A DNA stretch of 64,000 nt, from positions 2,639,993 to 2,703,992 of the forward strand of contig SCFE01000015.1 in NCBI GenBank assembly GCA_004352715.1, in the 5' to 3' direction. The position numbers and the translations under genes are program-made. The notes under the pieces are model-generated. The model was not told the origin of the DNA. It worked only from the letters and a program-made list of their open reading frames with translations, and searched no databases. This document shows, in pieces, positions 1-9,566 of the stretch. The stretch is from Hofstenia miamia (taxonomy: Eukaryota > Xenacoelomorpha > Acoela). Position 1 is the first letter of the stretch, and every line of letters begins with the position of its first letter.

Positions 1-13
1 TTCATTTCAGATG

Positions 14-820
14 TCAAAATGTGTTGACTTCCTTGGATTTTTCTTTTAAATCGGATATATTTTTCCGATTTTTCTTCTCAACGTCATTTTTCAATATCTG
101 CCACACGTTTTCGATTGGATAAAGATCAGCAGAACTTGGTGGCCATTGCAAAAACTGGATATTATTTTCAGAAAACCAATTTTTTGTCTTTGCTGACGTG
201 TGCGGGGTTGCTCCGTCCTGTTGGAGTATCCATCCATCATCATATAAAGCATCAGCATAAGGCATAAAATCAACTATAATTTGGCAATATCTTTGACTGT
301 CGATTGTGGCTTTTCCGTCTAAAATTTTCAAATAAAACCCACGATAGGAAAGTGCTCCCCAAACTCTAATTTTTTGGTCGAACTTTGGAACCCCTTTTGT
401 TGGTCTTGGACATTTCTTTGACGACCACACTTGTACTTTGTTTCTGTGTAGTTGAAATACGCACTCATCAGTTATCCAAACATCTTCAAAAGTGTAGTCT
501 TTCCAATCTTTCACGAAATTTAATCCTTTTTCTTGATGTTCTTTTGTAATCAGAAGTCCATTTTTTCTGCCAATTTTTGTAACTCCACTTTTTTTTCAGT
601 GTGTGTTCCCTGAACTGTGGTTTCATGCACAGAGATGTCAGCTTCAGTTTGAATTTTCCAATAATTTTTCGAGGGCGTCCACTTCCTTTTCTTCATTTGA
701 GAGATTCTCCTTGTCGAATTTTTTTCATCTTTCGAAAATAAGTAGAAACTTTGCAAAGCAAAACAATTTGTTTTGTAAGTGTTTTCAAATGATTACGAAA
801 TACCAGTTTAATTAATTAAC
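14..820 (-). pseudogene. Tc1/mariner-like (DD34E) transposase, broken
   Basis: Cut-and-paste transposase read from right to left. The N-terminal helix-turn-helix tail (KVSTYFRKMKK, then GSGRPRKI) lies at about 770-660. The catalytic core follows: first Asp in VWITDECVF, second in LQQDGATPHTS, and Glu in YPIENVW, with 34 residues between the second Asp and the Glu, which is the Tc1 spacing. The stretch from 514 to 14 is one open frame of about 166 codons. The copy is dead. A TGA interrupts the N-terminal frame at 693-695, the N- and C-terminal halves are in different frames with the switch at an 8-base A run (589-596 on the plus strand), and the C-terminus degenerates at VNTF. The matching 5' inverted repeat is at 926-955. 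The 3' end lies beyond the window. Confidence 0.88.
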
Positions 821-925
821 TTTTTTGTTTGACCATTTTAAAGTTCACAAAATTCTCGTTGTCTTTTATTTTTATAGTTTTCCTCTAAAACGTCTCAGTA
901 CGTTTCCACAAAGCGTGAAAAAATA

Positions 926-955
926 GGTGTTCAGTCTCATTTTTTTGCAGCCAAC
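926..955. repeat. 5' terminal inverted repeat of the Tc1-like element
   Basis: Read on the minus strand, the sequence begins GTTGGCTGCAAAAAAATGAG directly after a TA at 956-957, inside a short TA run. It lies about 110 bases upstream of the decayed transposase. Both the TA junction and the GTTGGCTGCAAAA-type start are typical of Tc1 ends. The partner repeat is outside the window, so the pairing cannot be verified. Confidence 0.6.
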
Positions 956-1104
956 TATATATATATATTTTTTTTGTTATCCTCAAACGTCACTTTCACT
1001 GTTGATGAACTGATTACAATGTGATAAGTTAAAATAGGATAAGGCAAATGCAGAAGAATGAGCAGAGCTGAAGACCAAAGCTAGATAAAAGGTTTCTAAG
1101 ACAA

Positions 1105-1483
1105 GTGATCCAAATTCAATACGTTAACAAGTGAAAATAGAACGGTAAACAACACCGTCAACAAATGGCGTTTTACGTTAACATAACGTAAAGCAATTGC
1201 CTAACTTGTACTCGGAATAAATATGCGAATAAATGTTAACGGTGAAGTTTACGTTAAATGCCTGTTTTTTACGCAAAGGTTTACAGTATATTTAACGGTT
1301 ATTATGACGTCACATTGCAGCTGAATACTACAAATAGCTTTATTGTGAAGCATTTCAATTCTGCAAATTCCTTCAAACATATCTATGCATATAAATTTAT
1401 GCAGAAATTTATTGAGCTATTTAATTAATACCATTGTATTTATATTTTTGAGCAATAACGTTTCTAATGCGATTAAGTAGTAT
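1105..1483 (+). repeat. Left long terminal inverted repeat
   Basis: Left arm of the 1.94-kb element. It pairs with 2668-3041 in inverted orientation with small indels and substitutions. The outer third is densest in ACGTTAAC-type words, and the inner part (AATGCGATTAAGTAGTAT, ending at 1483) matches the right arm exactly over 18 bases. Confidence 0.85.
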
Positions 1484-1490
1484 CCATTCA

Positions 1491-1528
<38 letters not shown>

Positions 1529-1627
1529 TTATGAATTCATGAAATTATTCAATTTAATATGAAATTTATAAAAAAATAGCAATGCGCAATAAATTCAACT
1601 TAATTTTAAAACTTACAAATGCACCAT

Positions 1628-1990
1628 TTAATGATGCCTTTTTTCGTCGAGTTTTGATACAAATATTTCCCTGTCACATTTTTGGCACTGCATTCTTGTT
1701 GATAAAATATGTTCGTCAAGTTTTGTAGTATTAGATGGATTGAGACTTAAGAATGATATATAATGTCCATCGTTATTTGGAACGCAATGCTTACATTCAT
1801 CATGTTTGCATTTTAAAAATTCAAAGGACCATTTTCTAACGAACATATGTCTGCAATAAAATTTATACTCATTAATAAGCCTCTTAAGAGAGTCGTCATT
1901 AACGGTTCTGGAAGTGTTTTTAATTAGTTTTTCTATATTTTCTTCATCCGCAGTTGAAAATATATTGTTATCTGATATTACGCTGTTCTC
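1628..1990 (-). pseudogene. Cys/His-rich fragment inside long-TIR element
   Basis: Open from stop to stop for 120 residues. Features visible in order are an acidic N-terminal part (STADEENIEKLIKN), a cluster of possible zinc ligands (YCRHMF, then KCKHDECKHC), a linker containing DGHY, and a final CxxC (MQCQKC) followed by a basic HH end. I have a weak memory of similar KC..xCxxC..DGHY proteins of unknown function in invertebrate genomes, but cannot name a family. A possible splice acceptor (TTTTATTGCAG) just upstream of the only internal ATG (1846) suggests this could be a last exon. The likely role is a DNA-binding or accessory segment of the element protein. It is incomplete because no catalytic core is present. 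Confidence 0.45.
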
Positions 1991-2667
1991 TTAAGAAGAA
2001 CTAATTTTTGTTTCTATAAGACTTGGTTTGTATTGCATTTATTGGATTGTATTTCAAAATTCTGTAATCAACATTTTCTCTTTTTAATATACATACACTT
2101 GATATTCTATAAATAAAATAAATCTAGTTATTAAATTGTGACATGTATACTCTTAAAAACTGTTCATTCAAGTCAATGAAACTTGTCAACATGGTATAAT
2201 CATTGATGTAAGTAAGCATATTAGAGCTACAAATATTCTGCTCAAATTTGACAGTAAAAAAAATTGGCCAAAAGAATAAAAAACGTAAGAATATATTGTT
2301 TCAAATGTTATTTTATTTTCGCCATTTTAAGCTAAATGCATGGTGTTCTGGCTTTAATTTTGTAATAAAAAGTGCTAATTTCAATGATATATTTGACTTG
2401 ATTACAGAAAACTACTATCACCAAAAGTCCTGGTAACGCAGAGTGTATTTTTAATTTTTTAACAGTCGTGATTTAGAAACTTACTAAGACACATATATGC
2501 ATTGTTAGCATTAATGTTATCGAAAAAATTAAATATTCCTCTTATTAAAATTGTATGCATAAAATATCTATATTAATTTGGTTTTATTTAGTGCTCTAAG
2601 AAGCAATTTTCCAAATATGTAGCATGCTGAATATATACATACTTAAAACAGTAGGGATTTCATTCAA

Positions 2668-3041
2668 TACTACTTAATCGCATTAGAGACTATGTTTCTC
2701 ACAATTATTAATGCAAACGATTAATTAAATAGCTCAATAAATATCTGCCCAAGTTTATATGCATAGATATGTTTGAAATATGCAGAATTGAAATGCTTCG
2801 CAATAAAGCTATTTGTAGTATTCAGCTGCAACGTGACGTCATAATAACCGTTAAATATACTGTAAACCTTTGCGTAAAAAACAGGAATTTAACGTAAACT
2901 TCACCGTTAATATTTATGCGCGTATTTATTCCGAGTGCAAGTTAAGCAATGCTTTACGGTCATGTTTACGAAAAACGCAATTTGTTGACGGTGTTGTTTA
3001 CAGTTCGATTTTCACTTGTTAACGTATTGAATTTGGATCAC
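2668..3041 (-). repeat. Right long terminal inverted repeat
   Basis: Inverted partner of 1105-1483. It ends GGATCAC at 3041, mirroring GTGATCC at 1105. Differences between the arms are mostly single substitutions plus a few indels, so the element is not very recent. Confidence 0.85.
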
Positions 3042-3690
3042 GTCCCTAAACATATTTATGTATTCAGCTATTGACATCTTCAAAACAATTTTCTCAAGCT
3101 CACTGTTTCTACTCAATACAAAGAAAGCGCATCTTTTAGTTGATGTAGAGTTATATTAGACGTTTGGAGAAATGACTAAGTGTCAATTATTGAGTTCAGT
3201 GGGTGGTTCAAAGGCGATCACCACATATATGATTTTATGCCAGTTATCTGCACTGAATTCTAAAAGCACCGTCATTTCACAACAAGGTTAATTGAATAAT
3301 TGCACAGAAAAATATAGAAACTTATCTTAGAAGAATCAATAAAATTTCTCAATCAACACATCTGCAATATACATTAATACCAAAAGATATTTCTCTTATA
3401 CCTAGAATCCGACTCAGTTCTACCATATTTGCTGTGAAATCCAATAGAGCTCATTAATTGAGTGACTTAGTTAATTAGCAGCCACAAAGCTGTTTGGAAA
3501 CTAAGAAAATGCATCTGTTAAATTGACTAAATTTCTTGATTTACGCTTGACGCCTGCAAAAGTCATTTTTGATTATTTCGCTATGATGTAAAAATTCTAA
3601 GGCATTTTTCAAAAGAATGGTTTTTCATGTCTATGCATATAATTCAGAGAATTTTGTTAAATAGTTCTACTTGAGAGGCTGGGGCAACAT
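3042..3690. other. Unannotated A+T-rich DNA before gap 1
   Basis: No coding frame, RNA gene or repeat recognised. The last 20 bases before the gap (CTTGAGAGGCTGGGGCAACA) are more GC-rich than their surroundings but too short to identify. Confidence 0.5.
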
Positions 3691-4690
3691 NNNNNNNNNN
3701 NNNNNNNNNNNNNNNNNNNNNNNNNNNNNNNNNNNNNNNNNNNNNNNNNNNNNNNNNNNNNNNNNNNNNNNNNNNNNNNNNNNNNNNNNNNNNNNNNNNN
3801 NNNNNNNNNNNNNNNNNNNNNNNNNNNNNNNNNNNNNNNNNNNNNNNNNNNNNNNNNNNNNNNNNNNNNNNNNNNNNNNNNNNNNNNNNNNNNNNNNNNN
3901 NNNNNNNNNNNNNNNNNNNNNNNNNNNNNNNNNNNNNNNNNNNNNNNNNNNNNNNNNNNNNNNNNNNNNNNNNNNNNNNNNNNNNNNNNNNNNNNNNNNN
4001 NNNNNNNNNNNNNNNNNNNNNNNNNNNNNNNNNNNNNNNNNNNNNNNNNNNNNNNNNNNNNNNNNNNNNNNNNNNNNNNNNNNNNNNNNNNNNNNNNNNN
4101 NNNNNNNNNNNNNNNNNNNNNNNNNNNNNNNNNNNNNNNNNNNNNNNNNNNNNNNNNNNNNNNNNNNNNNNNNNNNNNNNNNNNNNNNNNNNNNNNNNNN
4201 NNNNNNNNNNNNNNNNNNNNNNNNNNNNNNNNNNNNNNNNNNNNNNNNNNNNNNNNNNNNNNNNNNNNNNNNNNNNNNNNNNNNNNNNNNNNNNNNNNNN
4301 NNNNNNNNNNNNNNNNNNNNNNNNNNNNNNNNNNNNNNNNNNNNNNNNNNNNNNNNNNNNNNNNNNNNNNNNNNNNNNNNNNNNNNNNNNNNNNNNNNNN
4401 NNNNNNNNNNNNNNNNNNNNNNNNNNNNNNNNNNNNNNNNNNNNNNNNNNNNNNNNNNNNNNNNNNNNNNNNNNNNNNNNNNNNNNNNNNNNNNNNNNNN
4501 NNNNNNNNNNNNNNNNNNNNNNNNNNNNNNNNNNNNNNNNNNNNNNNNNNNNNNNNNNNNNNNNNNNNNNNNNNNNNNNNNNNNNNNNNNNNNNNNNNNN
4601 NNNNNNNNNNNNNNNNNNNNNNNNNNNNNNNNNNNNNNNNNNNNNNNNNNNNNNNNNNNNNNNNNNNNNNNNNNNNNNNNNNNNNNNNNN
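3691..4690. other. Assembly gap, 1000 N
   Basis: Exactly 1000 undetermined bases, a round number that suggests an arbitrary-size scaffold gap. Open frames spanning it are artefacts. Confidence 0.99.
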
Positions 4691-6007
4691 AAAAAAAAAA
4701 TTTTCAAAATTGAAGTTTATAAACATTTCATGACCTATTTATGGTATCGATGATTGTAGTCTCTGCTGACTAGCAAAATAATATATACTAGTAGATATTT
4801 TTCAGTAACTGCAGAGATCTCAGTAGCCCTTTCATAGACCGCTACACGTATGATAATAATATACAAAGCTTGAGAAAATTTTTTAATACTGTTTCCGCAA
4901 AAGATTACAAAATTCAGATATTTAGGGAGATCTGCATTTTATGTAAACCTTAAAAATTCCATGTTTTTACTTTCATAAATTAAATCAATTTTTTAAATAT
5001 TATTATAAGGATAGCATATCAAAAACATTTCTATTCCTGTGAATATTATCTTTCAATATCCAACAGCTTTCAGGCAGTCCCTCTCATAATGGACATATTG
5101 AATTTTGATCTTTAAAAAACTTGAGGATAATTTTCTTCACATACAAATCTCAAGTAAAAATATTATTAATGTTTCTAAGATTTTTTCATCATTTGAATAT
5201 ATTTAATATGCGATTCAGCAACCAAAAGCATCTAAACAAGAGTATATTATATTTTTAGGACCAAATAGAAATTATTTTTTCAAGACAGTATTTTCACTAA
5301 ATTTGTAAAATAAATTATACAAATTTAAAAAAAAAATAGTTCGGTAAATTTCCTGCCGATGCTAATTATTATCGAAATATATTATTGATTCTAATTGCTA
5401 AAACTCCTTAAAATGAAGAAATTTACATATCCTTTTGAAAAATTCTGCTTGCACAAATGTATACATTTCTATATGACAATCATTAATTTTTCAAAATGAT
5501 GAAATGTTTACAAAAAAGTCTATATTTCATTTAGATAAAAATTATCAACAGCCGTAGCATTAAAGAATTTATTCAGAGTAAGTCACAACCAGCTCAAAAA
5601 TCTATCAATAAAATTCGTAATTTATAATGGAACGATGTTTGAATTTTCTGCTAATATATACATGTAGGTGCTGAATCGACAAGCGTATAAACTAAAACAT
5701 ATTGATAACCACAATTTCATATCCCTGTTGAAATAGTTTAAAAATAATGCAGAAAGTCAGAATTTTTTTTTGAAAGTTTAAGTATTTGTGTTTGCAATGA
5801 TAAGAGTTAGCAATACAAATAATGCTTAAATATAGTGGTGAAAATATAATCATACAAGAAGTCAACCAATGTAAAAGATTTATTTCTTAAACTCCACATA
5901 AAATATAATTTCATATACAATTTAAATCTGCTTAACTATAGTTCATATTTTCACAATAGGTTATCATTAAGAAAAATTTTACGATATTTGAAAAAAATAA
6001 TAATACA
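4691..6007. other. Intergenic DNA 3' of the GPCR gene
   Basis: Low-complexity A+T-rich sequence with stops in all frames. The only interpretable part is the 3' untranslated region of the GPCR gene (about 5870-6007). Confidence 0.5.
5879..5884 (-). terminator. Poly(A) signal AATAAA for the GPCR gene
   Basis: AATAAA on the minus strand, about 125 bases beyond the GPCR stop codon, a normal 3' UTR length. In such A+T-rich DNA the hexamer also occurs by chance. Confidence 0.4.
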
Positions 6008-6961
6008 TTACTTCATCTTGATCATCACTAGAAATTCCTTTTGAAACTGGCGATTTTGGAGCGCATACACAATAGGATTTAGGAATGATGAGGTAATTGT
6101 GAGCTGAACAGATATGTGGTATAAGCTGTTATCTGGTGAAATATCAATATTCATATTATAGGCATTTTTGAGAAAATATACACTCAGAAAAATAAAAACA
6201 GGGAATGTGCAAATCACAAAGATTATTGTAATGACAATCGCAGAAATCAAGAGACGCTTGTTTTTCTTTTTGATTTCTTCACTCTCACTTGCAAGTTTTC
6301 TGCCCATAATTCGATGCAGAATTCTAATGTATACGTATATCATAATACCAAGGCTTCCAAATGTATAAATTAAGTAATAGTAAGCTATCAGATAGGATCT
6401 TTGAGTTATGTGCAAACAAATATGTTCACCTTTGTAATAACCAAGACCAAAGCAAAAGAGGACCTCCGAAGTTGATGCCATTCCTATAATATAGACAAGG
6501 ACAAAATATTTTGTAACACTAGAATGAGCAGATGTTAGGGATTTATATGAAATTGGATGGATAACTGCGATATACCTGTCCAATGACAAAAAAAGGATGT
6601 GCAATATAGAGATCTTTATGAACACCCATATAAAGTATGTAGAAATGATTATTTTGCAATACATTTGTCCAAGAATACCATCGGGAAATCCAATGAATGG
6701 TTGTAGATATATTTGAAATATTTTGCAAAGACAAGTAATGAAATCAGTGAATGCTAAGCTAACCATTATCTTATTAGTAAATATTTTATTTAGTTTATTA
6801 CTTGAGTAAAAAGTTAGAATAATTATTACATTAAAAAATACACCAAGAGTTACGATAGCAGTAGTAGCAAATGTGTTCCAAAGAGGGACCTCTTCCCAGA
6901 TAACGTCTATTTCTTCTTCATTCGACAAATTCATTCTAGAATGATTTTGAATAAGAAGCAC
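6008..6961 (-). CDS. Class A (rhodopsin-like) G-protein-coupled receptor, orphan
   Basis: A 317-residue seven-transmembrane receptor encoded in one exon, expected at the plasma membrane and coupled to heterotrimeric G proteins. Visible class A landmarks: GVFFN in helix 1 (Asn44), SLAFTD in helix 2 (Asp73), Cys102 at the top of helix 3 with partner Cys182 in the second extracellular loop, SLDRYIAVIHP closing helix 3 (DRY 128-130), a basic third loop (IKKKNKR, 230-236), CTFP in helix 6 where most receptors have CWxP, and NPIVY in helix 7 (295-299) followed by a short helix 8. The acidic N-terminus (about 30 residues) has no obvious signal peptide. The first ATG after upstream stops was taken as the start; Met10 is an alternative. 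No stop, frameshift or missing core motif, so probably functional. The ligand is unknown. The short tail and the CTFP variant do not point to a named family. Confidence 0.93.
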   Translation of the reverse strand: MLLIQNHSRMNLSNEEEIDVIWEEVPLWNTFATTAIVTLGVFFNVIIILTFYSSNKLNKIFTNKIMVSLAFTDFITCLCKIFQIYLQPFIGFPDGILGQMYCKIIISTYFIWVFIKISILHILFLSLDRYIAVIHPISYKSLTSAHSSVTKYFVLVYIIGMASTSEVLFCFGLGYYKGEHICLHITQRSYLIAYYYLIYTFGSLGIMIYVYIRILHRIMGRKLASESEEIKKKNKRLLISAIVITIIFVICTFPVFIFLSVYFLKNAYNMNIDISPDNSLYHISVQLTITSSFLNPIVYALQNRQFQKEFLVMIKMK

Positions 6962-7343
6962 GAACTATATGAATCTAGAGAAAATTGTTTACATTTGATT
7001 GGGTAAAATTTGAACAAATCAAAGTTGTTGCTAACGTAGCTCGTATGCTTTGAGATTAGAATGAATTTACTGGAAAAGCTTCGTTCTCATCGATCATAAT
7101 AAATGTTAATTGCTTGGTTATTTGACATTCTAATATGTCAATAATTGAAATTCAAAGTTACAGAGCTAATTAATTATGCATAAAAACAATTATAAAGGAG
7201 ATATATACATTTATAAGGTCCTTTGTTTACAAAAATATCTTGTAATTTGAACGATGTTAATATTGTATAAATATTCGATAATGATAAAGTATTGCTTAAC
7301 ATGTTCAGTCGTTTATTTTTGGTATTGCATTCTTTAAATAAAT
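6962..7343. other. Upstream region of the GPCR gene
   Basis: About 380 A+T-rich bases between the receptor start and the first TA tract. The promoter should lie here for the minus-strand gene, but no distinctive element stands out. Confidence 0.4.
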
Positions 7344-7363
7344 TATATATATATATATATATA
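7344..7363. repeat. (TA)n tract
   Basis: Ten TA units, the left border of pLTR-like repeat copy 1. Confidence 0.95.
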
Positions 7364-7364
7364 T

Positions 7365-7631
7365 GAAAGTAGTTTTAAAATAATAGTTCAACATCAAAAT
7401 TCAAATATAGCAGAATAGTAATTATAGAACACGTGAATAGAAATCAAACTTTATGAACAAAGCAAAGGTATTTAAACAGCGTGTTTTAAATAGATAAATT
7501 TTGAAAAATATATTTTCGCATGTAACTTTAACCTGATGAAGCAACGTTAAGTTACGACGTATGTTGTTAAATTTAGGTTGTATTTTTATCTTGCTTTAAA
7601 ATCGAGTTCAAAGATTTCTGTATTATATCTG

Positions 7632-7632
<1 letters not shown>
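7365..7632 (+). repeat. PLE pLTR-like repeat, copy 1
   Basis: The first 173 bases (7365-7537) recur at 8127-8299 with a single difference. Beyond that the copies diverge, but shared words return (GTTAAATTT, then GAGTT.AAAGATTT). The unit lies between two TA tracts and contains a CTGATGA motif followed by an imperfect stem, as in the hammerhead-bearing terminal repeats of Penelope-like elements. A PLE origin is inferred from this motif and from the PLE body about 900 bases downstream; no coding sequence is present. Confidence 0.6.
7533..7559 (+). ncRNA. Degenerate hammerhead-like core
   Basis: CTGATGA (7533-7539) is followed by GCAAC, a GTTAA loop and GTTAC, which pair 4 of 5 as stem II. The expected GAAAC box is reduced to GACG. 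The self-cleaving core is therefore probably inactive. Stems I and III were not folded. Confidence 0.35.

Positions 7633-7667
<35 letters not shown>
7633..7667. repeat. (TA)n tract
   Basis: About 17 TA units. The Tc1 end at 7671 follows immediately after GTA. Confidence 0.95.
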
Positions 7668-7670
<3 letters not shown>

Positions 7671-7672
<2 letters not shown>

Positions 7673-8106
7673 GCCTTGTGCATAATAATTCGGACTAATT
7701 TAATAATTCCAATTTTACCGACGTTATAGCCCATATTTATTTAAAATTTGGTAAATTGTGGATTACAAAATATCCATTTATCCAAACTACTTTCAACTAC
7801 TTCGACGTCAAACGCTGGCAAACTCTGGAAGGACGCGCTAAGTTTGCTTGGTAACGGGTCGTTGGTTTATAAGAGCGCCCTGGTTTAGCTAATGGCTCAA
7901 TTTGACCGTTTCTTTTATAATGTGAAATAATTGAAGATACTGTTTGCTTTGATAATTGAAGAAATTCGCAAATCTTTTTCCAGTAATTTTGAAGCTATAA
8001 TTTTTAGTATTTCGAAGAAAATAGTTTTTATGAATAATGATATATTTGCTCAGCAATTGTCAGAAATGTTAATCTTAGACCTAAATGGCACATTCTGAAA
8101 TTAAGC
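7671..8106 (-). mobile_element. Internally deleted Tc1-like element
   Basis: Starts CAGCCTTGTGCATAATAATT directly after a TA (7669-7670), a canonical Tc1-type terminus. Some 140 bases inside is a transposase N-terminal segment on the minus strand. The catalytic part that should lie between them is missing, so the element has lost its centre. The opposite inverted repeat is not found before the next TA tract at 8107, so that end is truncated. Confidence 0.75.
7815..7987 (-). pseudogene. Tc1-like transposase, helix-turn-helix fragment
   Basis: Minus-strand frame reading WKKICEFLQLSKQTVSSIIS, then HYKRNGQIEPLAKPGRSYKP. It matches the paired helix-turn-helix of Tc1 transposases (recognition helix SKQTVSSII, then the PGRSYKP equivalent of the GRPRK hook). 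About 57 codons are readable. The DDE catalytic domain is absent. It would bind the element's inverted repeats but cannot catalyse. Confidence 0.8.
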
Positions 8107-8126
8107 ATATATATATATATATATAT
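8107..8126. repeat. (TA)n tract
   Basis: Ten AT units, the left border of pLTR-like copy 2. Confidence 0.95.
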
Positions 8127-8385
8127 GTAAGTAGTTTTAAAATAATAGTTCAACATCAAAATTCAAATATAGCAGAATAGTAATTATAGAACACGTGAAT
8201 AGAAATCAAACTTTATGAACAAAGCAAAGGTATTTAAACAGCGTGTTTTAAATAGATAAATTTTGAAAAATATATTTTCGCATGTAACTTTAACCTGATA
8301 CCTCAAGTTTAATGATACGGTTGGATACAGTTAAATTTGGGTTGTAACTTTAACAAGCCATTTGATCGAGTTTAAAGATTTCAGC

Positions 8386-8387
<2 letters not shown>
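8127..8387 (+). repeat. PLE pLTR-like repeat, copy 2
   Basis: 8127-8299 is identical to 7365-7537 except for one base. Immediately after CCTGAT the sequence changes abruptly, so the hammerhead-like core of copy 1 is not preserved, and similarity resumes about 25 bases later (GTTAAATTT). Bounded by TA tracts on both sides. Confidence 0.65.

Positions 8388-8414
<27 letters not shown>
8388..8414. repeat. (TA)n tract
   Basis: About 13 TA units between pLTR-like copy 2 and PLE copy A, followed by a second short TA run up to 8430. Confidence 0.95.
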
Positions 8415-8416
<2 letters not shown>

Positions 8417-8434
8417 CTATATATATATTTAGAT

Positions 8435-9450
8435 GCCATTAATGGAAAAATTTAGCATGGATATGATAGAATCAAAATTGCATAGTGAAGCAATTTTGAT
8501 TTAGAAAGCTACGTAGATGATGTATGCGCTATTTATTTAATAACAAATACAAAATTCATTGTTATTTAAAGAAAATTAATTCTGAAATTGAAATTATGAA
8601 GTTTACAAAAAAAGAAAACGAAAATTAAAAATTAGGATAGAAGCTTACATCAGAAGTATACATTAAAAGAACAAATACAGGTCTCTATGTACCATTCGTT
8701 TACTGTTTTCCTTCAAAATTCAAGACCAATAAAATAAAATGTCTATGTGAAAAATTCATAAACATATCATCGAATTTTCAATTATTAACAAAAACCCTAG
8801 ATGTATTATATTTTCCTTTCCAAGAAAATGGCAATTCACATAAAATGTTGAGAGACATAATATCTAAATTTTTAAATTCAAATTATAAAATGGATATCAA
8901 TATTAAAAACGTAAACAATTGTAAAGACTTTGTATACTGGAAGTTACCATATATTGAGGACAAACAGTTTATTACTAAAAAACTTAAAATTATCAATGTA
9001 AGATTAACATCATTCAAAATAAACTTGTTTTTACATCATTACAAACGAATAATTTATTTAATAAAAAAAATCGAATACCAGAATGGTTAGTTTATTCATC
9101 GTTTACAAATATGCTTCTGATTAAAGAAGGAAAATATTAAAATAACTTGAAGACTACCCTCAATAAGATCTATGAGGCTCTAGTAATAAAAAAATATAAT
9201 AGAGAAAACATAATGAGTAAACAATTTAATTTAGGAAAGAACGAGATCAATTTATCATTATCGTATAAAGTGTAGTATATTTTAAACTTTTGCTACAGCA
9301 AACAATAAAGTGACAATGCTATAATATTGTCGAAACGTTTATTTAAATCAATTCGAAATTATACGATTTTAAGTAATTGTTAATATGAATCTCAGTAAAT
9401 TATCATTAATTTCAAAATATTTTTAATAAAATGCTGAGTAGCGAATATAA
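8435..9450 (+). mobile_element. Penelope-like element, 3' half, copy A (defective)
   Basis: Fragment of a PLE open frame (reverse transcriptase plus GIY-YIG-type C-terminus). Read in order: PLMEKFSMDMIESKL, the RT region before the catalytic loop; DLESYVDDVCAIYLI with the YVDD motif at 8510-8521; KKINSEIEIMKFTKKENEN; then after in-frame stops TAA 8626 and TAG 8638 a long clean stretch with SEVYIKRTNTGLYVPF (thumb) and FVYWKLPYIEDKQF. A frameshift near 9063 leads to NRIPEWLVYSSFTN. A final piece (IYEALVIKKYN) ends at a stop at 9273. The GIY-YIG catalytic portion between the last two pieces appears deleted. At least three frame changes and two stops make it inactive. The 5' part of the RT is missing. 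Confidence 0.85.
9306..9336 (+). ncRNA. Hammerhead-like motif in PLE 3' region, copy A
   Basis: About 30 bases after the PLE stop codon. A perfect 6-bp stem GACAAT / ATTGTC (9312-9317 with 9326-9331) is followed by GAAAC (9332-9336), the 3' half of a hammerhead core. The CTGATGA half is reduced to AAAGTGA. Position and layout agree with hammerhead ribozymes known from PLE terminal repeats. Probably a decayed ribozyme. Confidence 0.4.
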
Positions 9451-9486
9451 ATATATATATATATATATATATGCCTATATATAATG

Positions 9487-9529
<43 letters not shown>

Positions 9530-9566
9530 TATATATAATGTATATATAATGTTTATATATATATAC
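9451..9566. repeat. Compound (TA)n region with short tandem unit
   Basis: TA tracts interrupted twice by ATGCCTATATATAATGTATA (from 9471 and again from about 9525), indicating local tandem duplication within the microsatellite. Confidence 0.85.

Larger units (their letters stand above)
1105..3041. mobile_element. DNA transposon with about 375-bp inverted repeats
   Basis: The two ends are long inverted copies of each other. 1105-1483 reads GTGATCCAAATTCAATACGT inward, and the reverse complement of 3041-2668 starts with the same 20 bases and stays similar for about 375 bases with scattered differences. The arms carry repeated short motifs of the type GTTAACG and TTTACGTTAA, as expected of subterminal transposase-binding sites. 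The interior (1484-2667) has a TA tract, a 121-codon Cys/His-rich coding fragment on the minus strand and no complete transposase. Similarity may run about 10 bases further out (GTTTCTAAG at 1092 against CCCTAAAC ending near 3051), so the exact ends and target duplication are unresolved. The superfamily is not recognised. Confidence 0.8.

Noticed and set aside
3644-4753. Long open frames across the first gap
   Set aside because: They consist of undetermined bases with only a few real codons at the ends.
8845-9090. Two identical 81-residue proteins (also 10755-11000) as separate genes
   Set aside because: They are internal pieces of the PLE open frame; upstream codons continue in frame to 8641 and the internal ATG is not a real start.
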